From Variovorax paradoxus (GTDB taxonomy: Bacteria > Pseudomonadota > Gammaproteobacteria > Burkholderiales > Burkholderiaceae_C): a stretch of DNA of 64,000 nucleotides. A program made the position numbers and the translations under genes. Below the pieces are notes generated by a model. That model was not told the origin of the DNA, searched no databases, and saw only the letters and a program-made list of their open reading frames with translations. Shown here in pieces: positions 40,937-49,856 of this stretch; the stretch's first letter is position 1; each line of letters starts with the position of its first letter. The DNA is taken from the NCBI RefSeq assembly GCF_902712855.1, contig NZ_LR743507.1:62001-126000 (forward strand), given 5' to 3'.

Positions 40937-42796
40937 TCAAGGCTTCGCGGTCGGCGCGCAGAGCGCGGCCACGGCCTGGCTGTAGTCGTCCAGCAGCTCG
41001 ACCAGCGGCGGCTGCCCCTTCAGCTCCTCGCCGCCCGGCGCCATGATGGCCTTGAAGCTGCGCAGCAGCGCGACCGCGTGCGCGGGCACGGCGCGGCCTT
41101 CGCGGTGGCTCTGCAGCAACGCCTGGATGGCGGGGTTGTCGAGGTTCACGTAGAGCCGCGCCGACACGCTCGCGTCGATGCGCTGCGTGAACGCGCGCGC
41201 CAGGCTCAGCGCGGCGCCGGCCATGCGCTTCTTCGCGTCGTCCGCATCGAGCCGGGCCTTCAGCTGCGCCTCGCGGTCGGGCACGGCGATCAGCGGCAGC
41301 TCGGGCGACAGGAAGCGCGCGGGCACCACCAGCTCGCCCCACGCGAGATGCTCGCGCAGCCATTCCAGTTCGGACGCCGGCAGGTCGTCGGCGCGGAACA
41401 TGCGGGCGTTGCCGGCGGCGGTGCCGATCTCGATGAGCTGCACGCCGCGGTCGCGCACGTACTGGCGCAGGAAGCCCGCCACGGCATAGCGGTCGCCGCG
41501 CGCCACGGGCACCTGCAGGGCGCGGAACAGCACGTCCTCGAAGCCGCCGCTCTGGCCCAGGCTCAGGTGGATGCGGCCTTCGCGCACCAGGCTGCGCACC
41601 GGCAGGTCGCCCTGGCTGGTGGGCAGGCGCACGGCATCGGCCAGCATGGTGAAAAGCTCTTCTTCGCACAGCGCGGCACCCAGCAGCGCCTCGTTGTGGC
41701 GCGTGAGCAGGCGGCTCCATGCGGGCGCCTGCGAGCGCGACAACTCGGCCAGGCCGCGGATGAGCGCATCCTGGATGTGCGCGCGCGTGGCCTGGTAGGC
41801 GCCGTCGCGCTGCAGGTCCTCGCGGCTCGCGGTGGGCGTGAGGGCGTTCGACTCGATCACGCCACCGATGAAGCCGGCCCACACCGGCAGCAGGTCGCGC
41901 GCCTCGTCGTCGAGCAGCATGCCGCGCACGTACACGCTCAGGTGGCGGTTGTCGCTGGTGCCGTAGGTGGCGCCGTCCTGCACCCACAGCAGGCCGCGCG
42001 CATCGCTGTCGCCCTCGGGCTCGACCGGGATGACGCAGATGGGCTCGAAATGCCGCTCCATGCGCGCGGCGAAGGCCATGCGCTGGCGCTGCAGCACCGC
42101 CGGATGCACCACCACGCCGTCGGCAGTGGCGCGCCACGGCGGCGGCTCGGCGTTGACGCATTCGTCGTCGAACCACAGCGGCTCGCGCAGCAGCGCGCAG
42201 TAGCGGCCGAGCACCTTCTTCAGCACGCCGGCCGAGCACAGGTGGTTGAAGTCGCTGCGCATGGCCAGGTGGATCTCGGTGCCCACCGGCCGCGCGTCGA
42301 TCGCCTGCACCACGTAGCGCCGCCCGTCCGACGAACGGTAGCGCCAGCCTTCCTCCGGCGACTGGTACGAGGTGCTGTTCACCAGCACCTGCTCGGCCAC
42401 CACGAAGGCCGAGAGAAAGCCCAGGCCGAACAGGCCGATCAGTTCGTCGCTGCCTTCCTTCTCCGACGCGCGCAGCTGGCGCGTGTAGCCGTTGCCCAGC
42501 GTGGCCAGGTAGCGGTGCAGCTCGGGCTCGGTGAGGCCCGAGCCGTTGTCGCGGATGACGAGCGTCTGCGCGGCCTCGTCGGCCAGCACGTCGATGCGGC
42601 CGGGCTCGGTGAACGTCGGGTCTTCGAGGCGGCGCCGCGAGATGGAGTCGTGCGCGTTCTGGATCAGCTCGCGCACCGCCACCACGGGCGTGGAGTACAG
42701 GTGCTTGGCGAGAACGTCGAAGAGGCCGTCGAGGTGGACCTGGGTGGTCTGCAGTGCGGGGGTGGACGATGCGGGAATGGGAGAAATGTCGGACAT
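40937..42796 (-). CDS. Hsp90-family (GHKL) ATPase, divergent from HtpG
   Basis: A 619-residue Hsp90-like protein. The GHKL ATP-binding motifs are intact: RELIQNAHDS (Glu43, Asn47), IRDNGSGL (Asp83) and GLFGLGFLSAF (near 121-131). The middle domain holds GVIESNALTPTASREDLQRD, equivalent to the catalytic-loop region DLPLNVSRE of HtpG. The C-terminal part is only loosely alike and there is no MEEVD tail. It is clearly distinct from the canonical HtpG encoded 5 kb upstream. It lies 14 bases after the MoxR gene and 37 before the TPR gene. Confidence 0.85.
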   Translation of the reverse strand: MSDISPIPASSTPALQTTQVHLDGLFDVLAKHLYSTPVVAVRELIQNAHDSISRRRLEDPTFTEPGRIDVLADEAAQTLVIRDNGSGLTEPELHRYLATLGNGYTRQLRASEKEGSDELIGLFGLGFLSAFVVAEQVLVNSTSYQSPEEGWRYRSSDGRRYVVQAIDARPVGTEIHLAMRSDFNHLCSAGVLKKVLGRYCALLREPLWFDDECVNAEPPPWRATADGVVVHPAVLQRQRMAFAARMERHFEPICVIPVEPEGDSDARGLLWVQDGATYGTSDNRHLSVYVRGMLLDDEARDLLPVWAGFIGGVIESNALTPTASREDLQRDGAYQATRAHIQDALIRGLAELSRSQAPAWSRLLTRHNEALLGAALCEEELFTMLADAVRLPTSQGDLPVRSLVREGRIHLSLGQSGGFEDVLFRALQVPVARGDRYAVAGFLRQYVRDRGVQLIEIGTAAGNARMFRADDLPASELEWLREHLAWGELVVPARFLSPELPLIAVPDREAQLKARLDADDAKKRMAGAALSLARAFTQRIDASVSARLYVNLDNPAIQALLQSHREGRAVPAHAVALLRSFKAIMAPGGEELKGQPPLVELLDDYSQAVAALCAPTAKP

Positions 42797-42810
42797 GCGG
42801 TGCGGCGGCC

Positions 42811-43890
42811 TCACAGTTGTTCGCGGCAGGCGCAATAAAGGTCCTTCCAGTCGGTGCGTTCCTTGACCACCGTCTCGAGGTACTCCTTCCACACCACCTG
42901 GTCCTGCACCGGGTCCTTGATGACCGCGCCGATCAGCCCCGACGCAACGTCCACCGAGCGCAGCACGCCGTCGCCGAAATGGCCGGCCAGCGCCATGCCG
43001 CTGTTGATGACCGAGATGGCCTCGGCGGTCGAGAGCGTCGAGCTCGGCGACTTGATGCGCGTCTTGCCGTCCTCGGTCTGGCCGTTGCGCAGCTCGCGGA
43101 AGATCTGCACCACGCGCCGCACTTCCTGCAGCGCGGGCGGCTCGGCCGGCAGCGCGAGGGCGCGGCCCAGTTCGGACACGCGCTTGACCACGATCTGCAC
43201 TTCCTCCGCCTCGCTCGCGGGCACCGGCAGCACCACCGTGTTGAAGCGGCGCTTGAGCGCGCTCGACAGTTCGTTCACGCCCTTGTCGCGGTTGTTCGCG
43301 GTGGCGATCACCGAGAAGCCGCGCACCGCCTGCACCTCGGTGCCGAGCTCGGGAATGGGCAAGGTCTTTTCGGAGAGCACGGTGATCAGCGTGTCCTGCA
43401 CGTCGGCGGGGATGCGTGTGAGCTCCTCGACGCGCGCGATCTTGCCCAGCCGCATGGCGTTCACCAGCGGGCTCGGCACCAGCGCCTTCTCGGACGGGCC
43501 GTGGGCCAGCAGCTCGGCGTAGTTCCAGCCGTAGCGCAATTGCTCCTCGCTGGTGCCGGCGGTGCCCTGGATCAGCATGGTCGAGTCGCCGCTGACGGCG
43601 GCCGACAGGTGCTCCGACACCCACGACTTGGCCGTGCCCGGCACGCCGTACAGCAGCAGCGCGCGGTCGGTGGCGAGCGTGGACACGGCGATTTCCATCA
43701 GCCGCGGATTGCCGATGTACTTGGGGCTGACCTCGAAGCCGCTGGCCAGCTTGCCGCCCATCAGGTAGGTGAGCACGGCCCAGGGCGAGAGCTTCCAGCT
43801 GGCCGGGCGCTGGCGGTCGTCGACTTTCTGGAGCGCATCGAGTTCTTCGGCGAATTGCTGTTCGGCATGCTGGCGCAGGACATTGCTCAT
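42811..43890 (-). CDS. MoxR-type AAA+ ATPase (YehL-like)
   Basis: A 359-residue AAA+ ATPase. Walker A is YGVPGTAKS (residues 81-89). The Walker B position reads ARVEELTRIP, with Glu in place of the usual Asp before the catalytic Glu. Sensor 1 is IATANNRDKGVNELSSALKRRFN, including the arginine finger region. MoxR ATPases act as unfoldase-like helpers with vWA proteins; the vWA partner is encoded at the end of this operon. It overlaps the preceding DUF5691 gene by 4 bases. E. coli YehL is the likely counterpart. Confidence 0.87.
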   Translation of the reverse strand: MSNVLRQHAEQQFAEELDALQKVDDRQRPASWKLSPWAVLTYLMGGKLASGFEVSPKYIGNPRLMEIAVSTLATDRALLLYGVPGTAKSWVSEHLSAAVSGDSTMLIQGTAGTSEEQLRYGWNYAELLAHGPSEKALVPSPLVNAMRLGKIARVEELTRIPADVQDTLITVLSEKTLPIPELGTEVQAVRGFSVIATANNRDKGVNELSSALKRRFNTVVLPVPASEAEEVQIVVKRVSELGRALALPAEPPALQEVRRVVQIFRELRNGQTEDGKTRIKSPSSTLSTAEAISVINSGMALAGHFGDGVLRSVDVASGLIGAVIKDPVQDQVVWKEYLETVVKERTDWKDLYCACREQL

Positions 43891-45422
43891 GGACGGCCTT
43901 GGGATGGAGAGGAAGATGAAAGCGTGTGGAACAGCTGGCGCGCGCGCACGATGCGCGCGGTGTCGGCCAGCGCGTTGGCGGTGCCCGGGGTTTCGTCGGC
44001 CGCGCGCGGCAGGTCCGCCAGCGTGTGCAGCGCCGAGGGATGCAGCAGCGCCGCGGCGCTGGTGAGCACCTGCCGCAGCACGTAGTCGTTGACGAGCGCG
44101 CCGGCCTCCACGCGCGTGCGCAATGCGGCGGCGAGCCGGGTGGAGAGTTCGGGCGACGGCGTCTCGCCGGGTGCGCAGGCCTGGTCGGCAAAGCCCACCA
44201 CCTCGTGCAGGCCGCTGCCGTCCTCGCCGAGTTCGGCGAGCCAGTGGCGCTCGCGCCGGCCGCGCGGCAGCAGCGCGAGCAGCTGGCCGGTCCAGGCGCG
44301 CTGCGTGCGCGGCCGATCGAGCATGGCGTCGCACCAGTCGAAGTCGGGCGCGGCGGCGACGGCGTCGTTCCAGCCGCGCAGCAGCGCGTCGTTCCAGTCG
44401 CCCTGCGCGGCCCAATCGAGCAGCGCAGCGGGTGTCATGCCGGTGCGCGCGGTCCACCACGCGAGCGGCAACTGGCGCACCAGCTGGTAGAGCCACCAGG
44501 CTCGCTCACCGAGGTTGTCGTGCGTGGGGCGAACGGGGTCGATGGCGTCGTCCTTCCAGCGCGCGTCGGCGGCCTCGGGCGCGTCGATGCGCCACAGGGC
44601 ACCCGCCTGCGTCAACAGTGGCGACAGGAAGGCCGCGACACGCTGCACATGCGCGCTGCCCGGCAGGCGCTGCAGCAGTTCGGCCGCGGCCTGGCGCACG
44701 TCGCGCGCGCGGTCGTCGAGCTGCGCATCGATGAGCGCCTCGTCGTCGAGGCCGAGGTTGACGGCCAACGCAGCGAGCAGCGTGGCGCGGTCTTTCGCGG
44801 GCAACTGCTGCAGCTCGGCCACGAGCCGCGCACGGGCGCCCGCCGGGTCGGTGCGGCGCTGCTCGGCCAGCACCGCGCGGCGTTGTTCGAGGCTGCCTTC
44901 GTCCCATCGCGTCTGCGCGTCGGCCTGCTCGCTGGCACCGGCGGCATAGCGCCAGTCGTCATTGCGCGCGGCCAGCCAGAGGCCGCGCTCGCCCAGTGCG
45001 GGAACGACGGCAGCGCGCAGTTCGATGCTGCGGCGGCCGGCGTCGAGCGCGGTGGGCAGCAGCCCGTGCGGCAAGCGCAGGCCCGCGGTTGCCACCGCAG
45101 CAAGGGCTTCGTGCTGCAGGCGCAGCGGACCGTTGACGAGCGCATCGGCGATAGCGGCCTGCAGCAGCGGCTCTTTCAGTTCGGAGCGCTCGTCGGCGCC
45201 GGCGACGGGCGCATCGGATGGCGACAGGCCCGGCGCGATGAAGCCCGCTCGACGTCCCACGGCCAGGACGCCCGCGGCGCGCAGCAGATGGCCCTGCGCC
45301 TCGCCGGCCTGCAGGGCGTGCAGCAGCACCGCGAACTCGCCCGGCATGCCCTCGGCCGCGGGCACCGGTTGGCGCGACGTGCCGACCAACGCGGCCTGCA
45401 GCAGCTGGTTCCAGTGGCTCAT
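43887..45422 (-). CDS. DUF5691 helical-repeat protein
   Basis: A 511-residue protein I recognise as DUF5691. It is almost all helix, with HEAT-like stretches such as DDRARDVRQAAAELLQRLPGS. It begins WNQLLQAALVGTSRQPVPA, the family's start motif. There is no signal or catalytic motif. It is encoded between the SWIM and MoxR genes with ATGA overlaps on both sides, so the three proteins are probably made in fixed ratio. A scaffold or adaptor role is inferred. Confidence 0.75.
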   Translation of the reverse strand: MSHWNQLLQAALVGTSRQPVPAAEGMPGEFAVLLHALQAGEAQGHLLRAAGVLAVGRRAGFIAPGLSPSDAPVAGADERSELKEPLLQAAIADALVNGPLRLQHEALAAVATAGLRLPHGLLPTALDAGRRSIELRAAVVPALGERGLWLAARNDDWRYAAGASEQADAQTRWDEGSLEQRRAVLAEQRRTDPAGARARLVAELQQLPAKDRATLLAALAVNLGLDDEALIDAQLDDRARDVRQAAAELLQRLPGSAHVQRVAAFLSPLLTQAGALWRIDAPEAADARWKDDAIDPVRPTHDNLGERAWWLYQLVRQLPLAWWTARTGMTPAALLDWAAQGDWNDALLRGWNDAVAAAPDFDWCDAMLDRPRTQRAWTGQLLALLPRGRRERHWLAELGEDGSGLHEVVGFADQACAPGETPSPELSTRLAAALRTRVEAGALVNDYVLRQVLTSAAALLHPSALHTLADLPRAADETPGTANALADTARIVRARQLFHTLSSSSPSQGRP

Positions 45423-46786
45423 GCGCGCGCTCCGGCCAGGGTCCAGACCGGCGCGGCCCCCGATGCCGCATCCGTCGACCACGCGGTCAGCGGCACAAAG
45501 TGCTCGCCGTCCCATTCGCCGAACACCCGCAGCGGCGCGCCACCGGAATGCGCCATCAGTTGCCACGCTTCCTGCGCGGCGAGCTGCATCGGCAAGGCCT
45601 GCGGCGCGGCCTCGAGGCGCAGCCACCAGCGGTCGCCGTCGCGGCTGGGCACGGCGCCGTCCCACACCATCGGCAGCAGCGGCTGCCACGGATTGGCGGC
45701 GATCTGCCGCGCCGCGCGTTGCCATTCGCCAGGGGTGTCCATGGCAGGTGCGGCGGATGCGGGCGCCGCCGCCGCACTCGATGCATCGGCCGGCAGCTCG
45801 GCCACCAGCGCGCGTTGCGACGCATGGCCCGGATAGAAGCACAGCACCGCCGGGCGTTCGCTGCCGCTGATCCACCCGGTCTCGAACCCGCGGCCGCCGT
45901 GCGCGTAGTCGAGCAGCAAGGCGCGGCGTCCGCTCGCGCGGCCCTGCAGCCACACATGGCGCTCGACCAGCCTGCCGTCGCGCTCGTCGGTGCACTGGCC
46001 CAGCACCAGCCAATGGTCGCCGACGCGTTCGCCTTCGGCGAGCAGGGCCTCGCGGTCCTGCGGCCAGCCGAGCGCGGTGCGCAGGTCGGCCAGCGTGGCG
46101 GGCGAAAGCGATTCGCGGCGCGGCACCGCGTCGGCGATCAGCTGCAGCCGGCCGAGCCGGTCGAGCAGCCGCGCCGGCCAGCCCTCGCCCACGCCGATGA
46201 GTTCGGCCGCCTGCACGATGCGCTGGCCGAGGCCCGGCGCCTGCGCGTCGACCATGCGCGCGGCCATCGCGCCCCAGGCCTGCTGCTGCTCGCTGCCGAG
46301 CGACGCAAGGCCGCGCCGGGTCTGGTCGTCGAGCCAGCGCGCGAGTTCCTGCACGCCGGCCTCGATGCGCTTCCAGCGCTGCGCGTCGCGCTTCGCGGCC
46401 GCAGCGGGATCGGGCGCGGCCGGCGGCTCGGCGGCGCGCGCCTCCTTCTTCTCGGCCTTCTCGCGGCGCGAGGCGAGCCACTCCGCCACCCACGGCGGCG
46501 GGTCGCCCTTGCTGAAGCTGGCCTCGTTCTGGGCACGCATCAGCATCAGCGCGAGGCCGTGCTTGCAGGGGAACTTCCGGCTCGGGCACGAGCAGCGGAA
46601 CACCGGACCCGAGAGGTCGACCTGCGTCTGGTAGGGCTTGCTGCCGCTGCCCTGGCATTCGCCCCACACGGCCTCGTCGGAGAACGCGAGCGTGGGCCAC
46701 TTGGCGGGCGCGACCAGGCCCTTGGCGGCCTTGGCCGACGCATCGTCGGGGGCAAGCGCCAGGACGGCTTCCGTGTTGAGACTCAT
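45419..46786 (-). CDS. SWIM zinc-finger protein (YehQ-like), first gene of the operon
   Basis: A 454-residue protein with a SWIM zinc finger, CxC-x6-CxH, in VFRCSCPSRKFPCKHGLAL (about residues 63-81). SWIM fingers bind DNA or proteins. The remaining 370 residues are helical, then beta-rich near the C-terminus, and are not otherwise recognised. The ATG at 46786 fits the family; it lies 52 bases after the lipoprotein gene that follows htpG, with no terminator visible between them. Confidence 0.85.
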   Translation of the reverse strand: MSLNTEAVLALAPDDASAKAAKGLVAPAKWPTLAFSDEAVWGECQGSGSKPYQTQVDLSGPVFRCSCPSRKFPCKHGLALMLMRAQNEASFSKGDPPPWVAEWLASRREKAEKKEARAAEPPAAPDPAAAAKRDAQRWKRIEAGVQELARWLDDQTRRGLASLGSEQQQAWGAMAARMVDAQAPGLGQRIVQAAELIGVGEGWPARLLDRLGRLQLIADAVPRRESLSPATLADLRTALGWPQDREALLAEGERVGDHWLVLGQCTDERDGRLVERHVWLQGRASGRRALLLDYAHGGRGFETGWISGSERPAVLCFYPGHASQRALVAELPADASSAAAAPASAAPAMDTPGEWQRAARQIAANPWQPLLPMVWDGAVPSRDGDRWWLRLEAAPQALPMQLAAQEAWQLMAHSGGAPLRVFGEWDGEHFVPLTAWSTDAASGAAPVWTLAGARA

Positions 46787-46838
46787 CGGGACAGCCTCGC
46801 GCCGGTCCGCGGCGCGGATGATGGAAGGGGCGCGTCCA

Positions 46839-47531
46839 TCAGGGCGCGACAGGATTGCCAGGCGTGCCGGCTTCCCGGGCCGACGCCGCGGCGGCAGCCA
46901 CGGGCGGCGAGCGATAGGTGACATTCACCGCCGGTGCCGCAGGCTCGGGCGGCGGACGCGTGATCTTGACGAGCGGAGCCCTTGCCGGGGTTGCCGCACG
47001 GGTTGCACGTGCGGCATTCGCCGCCGGAGGTGCCGGGGGAGCTGCAGGCGGCGCGGCGGAAGCCACGGGCTCGATCGGCGTGAACGGCGCCGCGGGCGTC
47101 GAATAGCGCACGGGAGCAGGACCTTGCGACGCAGCCGCCGATGCAACCGGTGCGGCCGAAGCTGCCGGTGCGACGACGTTGCCGGGCGCCACCGGCGCCG
47201 CGGCCACGATGCCGGCCGCAGGCGCGGCCTTCGGGTCGTAGAGCACCGCGCCCTTGCTGACGCCGGTGGAGATCGGCCCCACGCCGACGCCCACGCCGGC
47301 CGAGCCGGACACCAGGCCGCCGTTGTTCACCGCCACGCCCGCGCCGAGCGGGCCGAAGCCGGTGTTCAGACCGACCGAAAAATTGCCGTCCCTGGTGGCG
47401 CCCAGCCCCAGCGAGAGCCCGGGCGCCAGCGGAATGCCGATGTGATAGTGCGAACAGCCGCCCGTCATCAGCAGCAGCAACCCCGCCGAGGCGAGGGCCG
47501 CACCACGGATGACGCGCGGCCGCGGACTCAC
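46839..47531 (-). CDS. Gly- and Ala/Pro-rich lipoprotein coupled to htpG
   Basis: A 230-residue predicted lipoprotein: lipobox TGGC in ALASAGLLLLMTGGCSHYHIG. A glycine-rich stretch follows (LGLGATRDGNFSVGLNTGFG, SGSAGVGVGVGPI), then a long Ala/Pro-rich, likely disordered C-terminus. The start is the GTG at 47531, which overlaps the htpG stop by 2 bases (GTGTGA); no ATG fits the signal peptide. Translational coupling of a lipoprotein to a cytosolic chaperone is odd. The function is unknown. Confidence 0.65.
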   Translation of the reverse strand: MSPRPRVIRGAALASAGLLLLMTGGCSHYHIGIPLAPGLSLGLGATRDGNFSVGLNTGFGPLGAGVAVNNGGLVSGSAGVGVGVGPISTGVSKGAVLYDPKAAPAAGIVAAAPVAPGNVVAPAASAAPVASAAASQGPAPVRYSTPAAPFTPIEPVASAAPPAAPPAPPAANAARATRAATPARAPLVKITRPPPEPAAPAVNVTYRSPPVAAAAASAREAGTPGNPVAP

Positions 47532-49564
47532 ACCAGCAGCGCGTTGACGCGCCTCACGTAGGCCGCCGGGTCGGCCGGCAGGCCGCCTTCGGCCAGCAGC
47601 GCCTGGTCGAACAGGATGTTGGCGAGGTCGTCGAAGTGCGCGGAGCCTTCGAGCTTCTTCACCAGCGGGTGCTCGGCGTTCACCTCGAGCACGGGCTTGA
47701 GCTCGGGCGCGGGCTGGCCGGCCTGCTTGAGCATGCGCGCGAGCTGCGTGCTCATGCCGCCGTCCTGCACCACGAGGCAGGCGGGCGAATCGACCAGGCG
47801 GGTGGTGACGCGCACGTCCTCGGCCTTGTCCTTCAACGCTTCCTTGAGCTTCTCGAGCATCGGCTTGAACGATTCGGCGGCCTCCTCGGCAGCCTTCTTC
47901 TCGGCGTCGTCCTGCAGCTTGCCCAGGTCGACCGCGCCCTTGGCCACGCTCTGCAGCGGCGTGCCGTCGAACTCGTTGAGGTAGTTCAGCGCCCACTCGT
48001 CGACGCGGTCGGTCATGAGCAGCACCTCGATGCCCTTCTTCTTGAAGACCTCGAGCTGCGGGCTGTTCTTCGCGGCGGCGAGCGTGTCGGCCGTGATGTA
48101 GTAGATCGCGTCCTGGCCTTCCTTCATGCGGGCCTTGTAGTCCGCGAAGCTCACGCTCACCGTGTCGGTGGTCGTGGAGGCGTAGCGCAGCAGCTTGGCG
48201 ATGCGGTCACGGTTGCCGAAGTCCTCGCCCAGGCCTTCCTTGAGCACCGAGCCGAACTCGGCATAGAACCGGGCGTACTTGCCGGACTCGTCGGCGGCCG
48301 CCACCGCAGCCTCCGCGGCGGTCGGCGCGTTCTTGTCGACCACGTCGGTCACAGCCTCCGTCGGATCGGGCGCGGGCACCGATTCGCCCGAGCCCACGTC
48401 GATCTTGCCTTCGCCGCTTTCAGGGCCGGTCTTCTGCTTCTTCGCGAGGTCTTCCAGCATGCCGAGCACGCGCTTGGTGCTGCCTTCGCGGATCGCCTTC
48501 ACGTCGCGGCTTTCCTGCAGCAGCTCGCGGCTCACGTTCAGCGGCAGGTCGGCCGAGTCGATCACGCCCTTCACGAAGCGCAGGTAGCTGGGCATCAGCG
48601 CCTCGGCGTCGTCCATGATGAAGACGCGCTTCACGTACAGCTTCACGCCCGCGCTCTTCTCGCGGTTCCACAGGTCGAACGGCGCCTTCGCCGGGATGTA
48701 GAGCAGCTGCGTGTATTCGGTGCTGCCTTCCACGCGGTTGTGGCTCCAGGCCAGCGGCGCCTCGAAGTCGTGGCTGATGCTCTTGTAGAACTCTTCGTAC
48801 TGCTCGGTGGTGATGTCCTTCTTGGGGCGGCTCCACAGGGCGTTGGCCTTGTTGATGGTTTCCCATTCGCCGGTCTTCACCATGTCGCCGGGCTGGTCGT
48901 TCTCGCCGTCCTTCCACTCTTCCTTTTCCATCAGGATGGGCAGGGAGATGTGGTCCGAGTACTTGCCGACGATCTGCTTGATCTTCCAGGCATTGAGGTA
49001 TTCGTCGGCATCGTCGCGCAGGTGCAGCGTGATGCTGGTGCCGCGCGCAGCGCGCGTGATGTCGGCCACCTCGAAGTCGCCCGCGCCGCCGCTGGCCCAG
49101 CGCACGCCCTGCTCCGCCGGCAGGCCCGCGCGGCGCGATTCGACCGTGATGCGGTCGGCCACGATGAAGCCCGAATAGAAGCCCACGCCGAACTGGCCGA
49201 TGAGCTGCGCGTCGGCCTTCTGGTCGCCGCTGAGCTTGCTCATGAAGTCCTTGGTACCGCTCTTGGCGATGGTGCCGAGGTTGTCGATGGCCTCCTGGCG
49301 CGACAGGCCGATGCCCTTGTCGGTGATGGTGATGGTGCGCGCGGCCTTGTCGAAGCTCAGGCGCACGTCGAGTTCGGGCTGGTCTTCGTACAGCTCGGGA
49401 TGGTCGAGCGCCTCGAAGCGCAGCTTGTCGCAGGCGTCGGACGCGTTCGAGATCAGCTCGCGCAGGAAGATTTCCTTGTTCGAGTACAGCGCATGCGTGA
49501 CGAGGTGCAGCAGTTGCGCGACTTCGGCCTGGAACGGGAGTTTGGTATTGGAGGAGTCAGCCAT
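47528..49564 (-). CDS. htpG: Molecular chaperone HtpG (Hsp90)
   Basis: A 678-residue canonical bacterial Hsp90. It begins FQAEVAQLLHLVTHALYSNKEIFLRELISNASDACD; the ATP-site motifs TDKGIGLSR and GQFGVGFYSGFIV and the middle-domain DLPLNVSRELLQ are intact. It is longer than E. coli HtpG (624) because of an acidic, low-complexity insertion of about 47 residues around positions 375-422 (GKIDVGSGESVPAPDPTEAV and on) in the middle domain. The start at 49564 is set by homology. A sigma-32-like promoter lies upstream. It is the first gene of a minus-strand run that may extend into the SWIM/MoxR/vWA operon. Confidence 0.96.
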   Translation of the reverse strand: MADSSNTKLPFQAEVAQLLHLVTHALYSNKEIFLRELISNASDACDKLRFEALDHPELYEDQPELDVRLSFDKAARTITITDKGIGLSRQEAIDNLGTIAKSGTKDFMSKLSGDQKADAQLIGQFGVGFYSGFIVADRITVESRRAGLPAEQGVRWASGGAGDFEVADITRAARGTSITLHLRDDADEYLNAWKIKQIVGKYSDHISLPILMEKEEWKDGENDQPGDMVKTGEWETINKANALWSRPKKDITTEQYEEFYKSISHDFEAPLAWSHNRVEGSTEYTQLLYIPAKAPFDLWNREKSAGVKLYVKRVFIMDDAEALMPSYLRFVKGVIDSADLPLNVSRELLQESRDVKAIREGSTKRVLGMLEDLAKKQKTGPESGEGKIDVGSGESVPAPDPTEAVTDVVDKNAPTAAEAAVAAADESGKYARFYAEFGSVLKEGLGEDFGNRDRIAKLLRYASTTTDTVSVSFADYKARMKEGQDAIYYITADTLAAAKNSPQLEVFKKKGIEVLLMTDRVDEWALNYLNEFDGTPLQSVAKGAVDLGKLQDDAEKKAAEEAAESFKPMLEKLKEALKDKAEDVRVTTRLVDSPACLVVQDGGMSTQLARMLKQAGQPAPELKPVLEVNAEHPLVKKLEGSAHFDDLANILFDQALLAEGGLPADPAAYVRRVNALLV

Positions 49565-49650
49565 GGAATGAGAAATGTCGAAGCCAAAAAATTCTAAGTC
49601 GGCAAGGCGTCCGTGCAGTGACGCCGCACCAACTTCCTGAAGTGTTCCTG

Positions 49651-49679
49651 AAGTGGGGAAGACCTTCGACTTCATCAAG
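49651..49679 (-). promoter_or_regulatory. Sigma-32 (RpoH)-like promoter of htpG
   Basis: On the minus strand a -35 CTTGAT (49679-49674) and a -10 CCCCACTT (49658-49651) are 15 bases apart, close to the heat-shock consensus CTTGAA/CCCCATNT. The message would start about 80 bases before the htpG ATG. Confidence 0.65.
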
Positions 49680-49856
49680 GTGCCGATGAATCCGAAAGGC
49701 TTCGATTCTGAGCACGACCTGCGCGAAAAAACCAACGCACTCCGACGAGGTAACCCTTCGAGACATCAAAAGTTACCATAGATGACAAATCTGAAATATC
49801 CTGATCCTTGATTCGAAACAGGGCTCCACCGCCCGGGACAACAGGGATGTCTTTGG

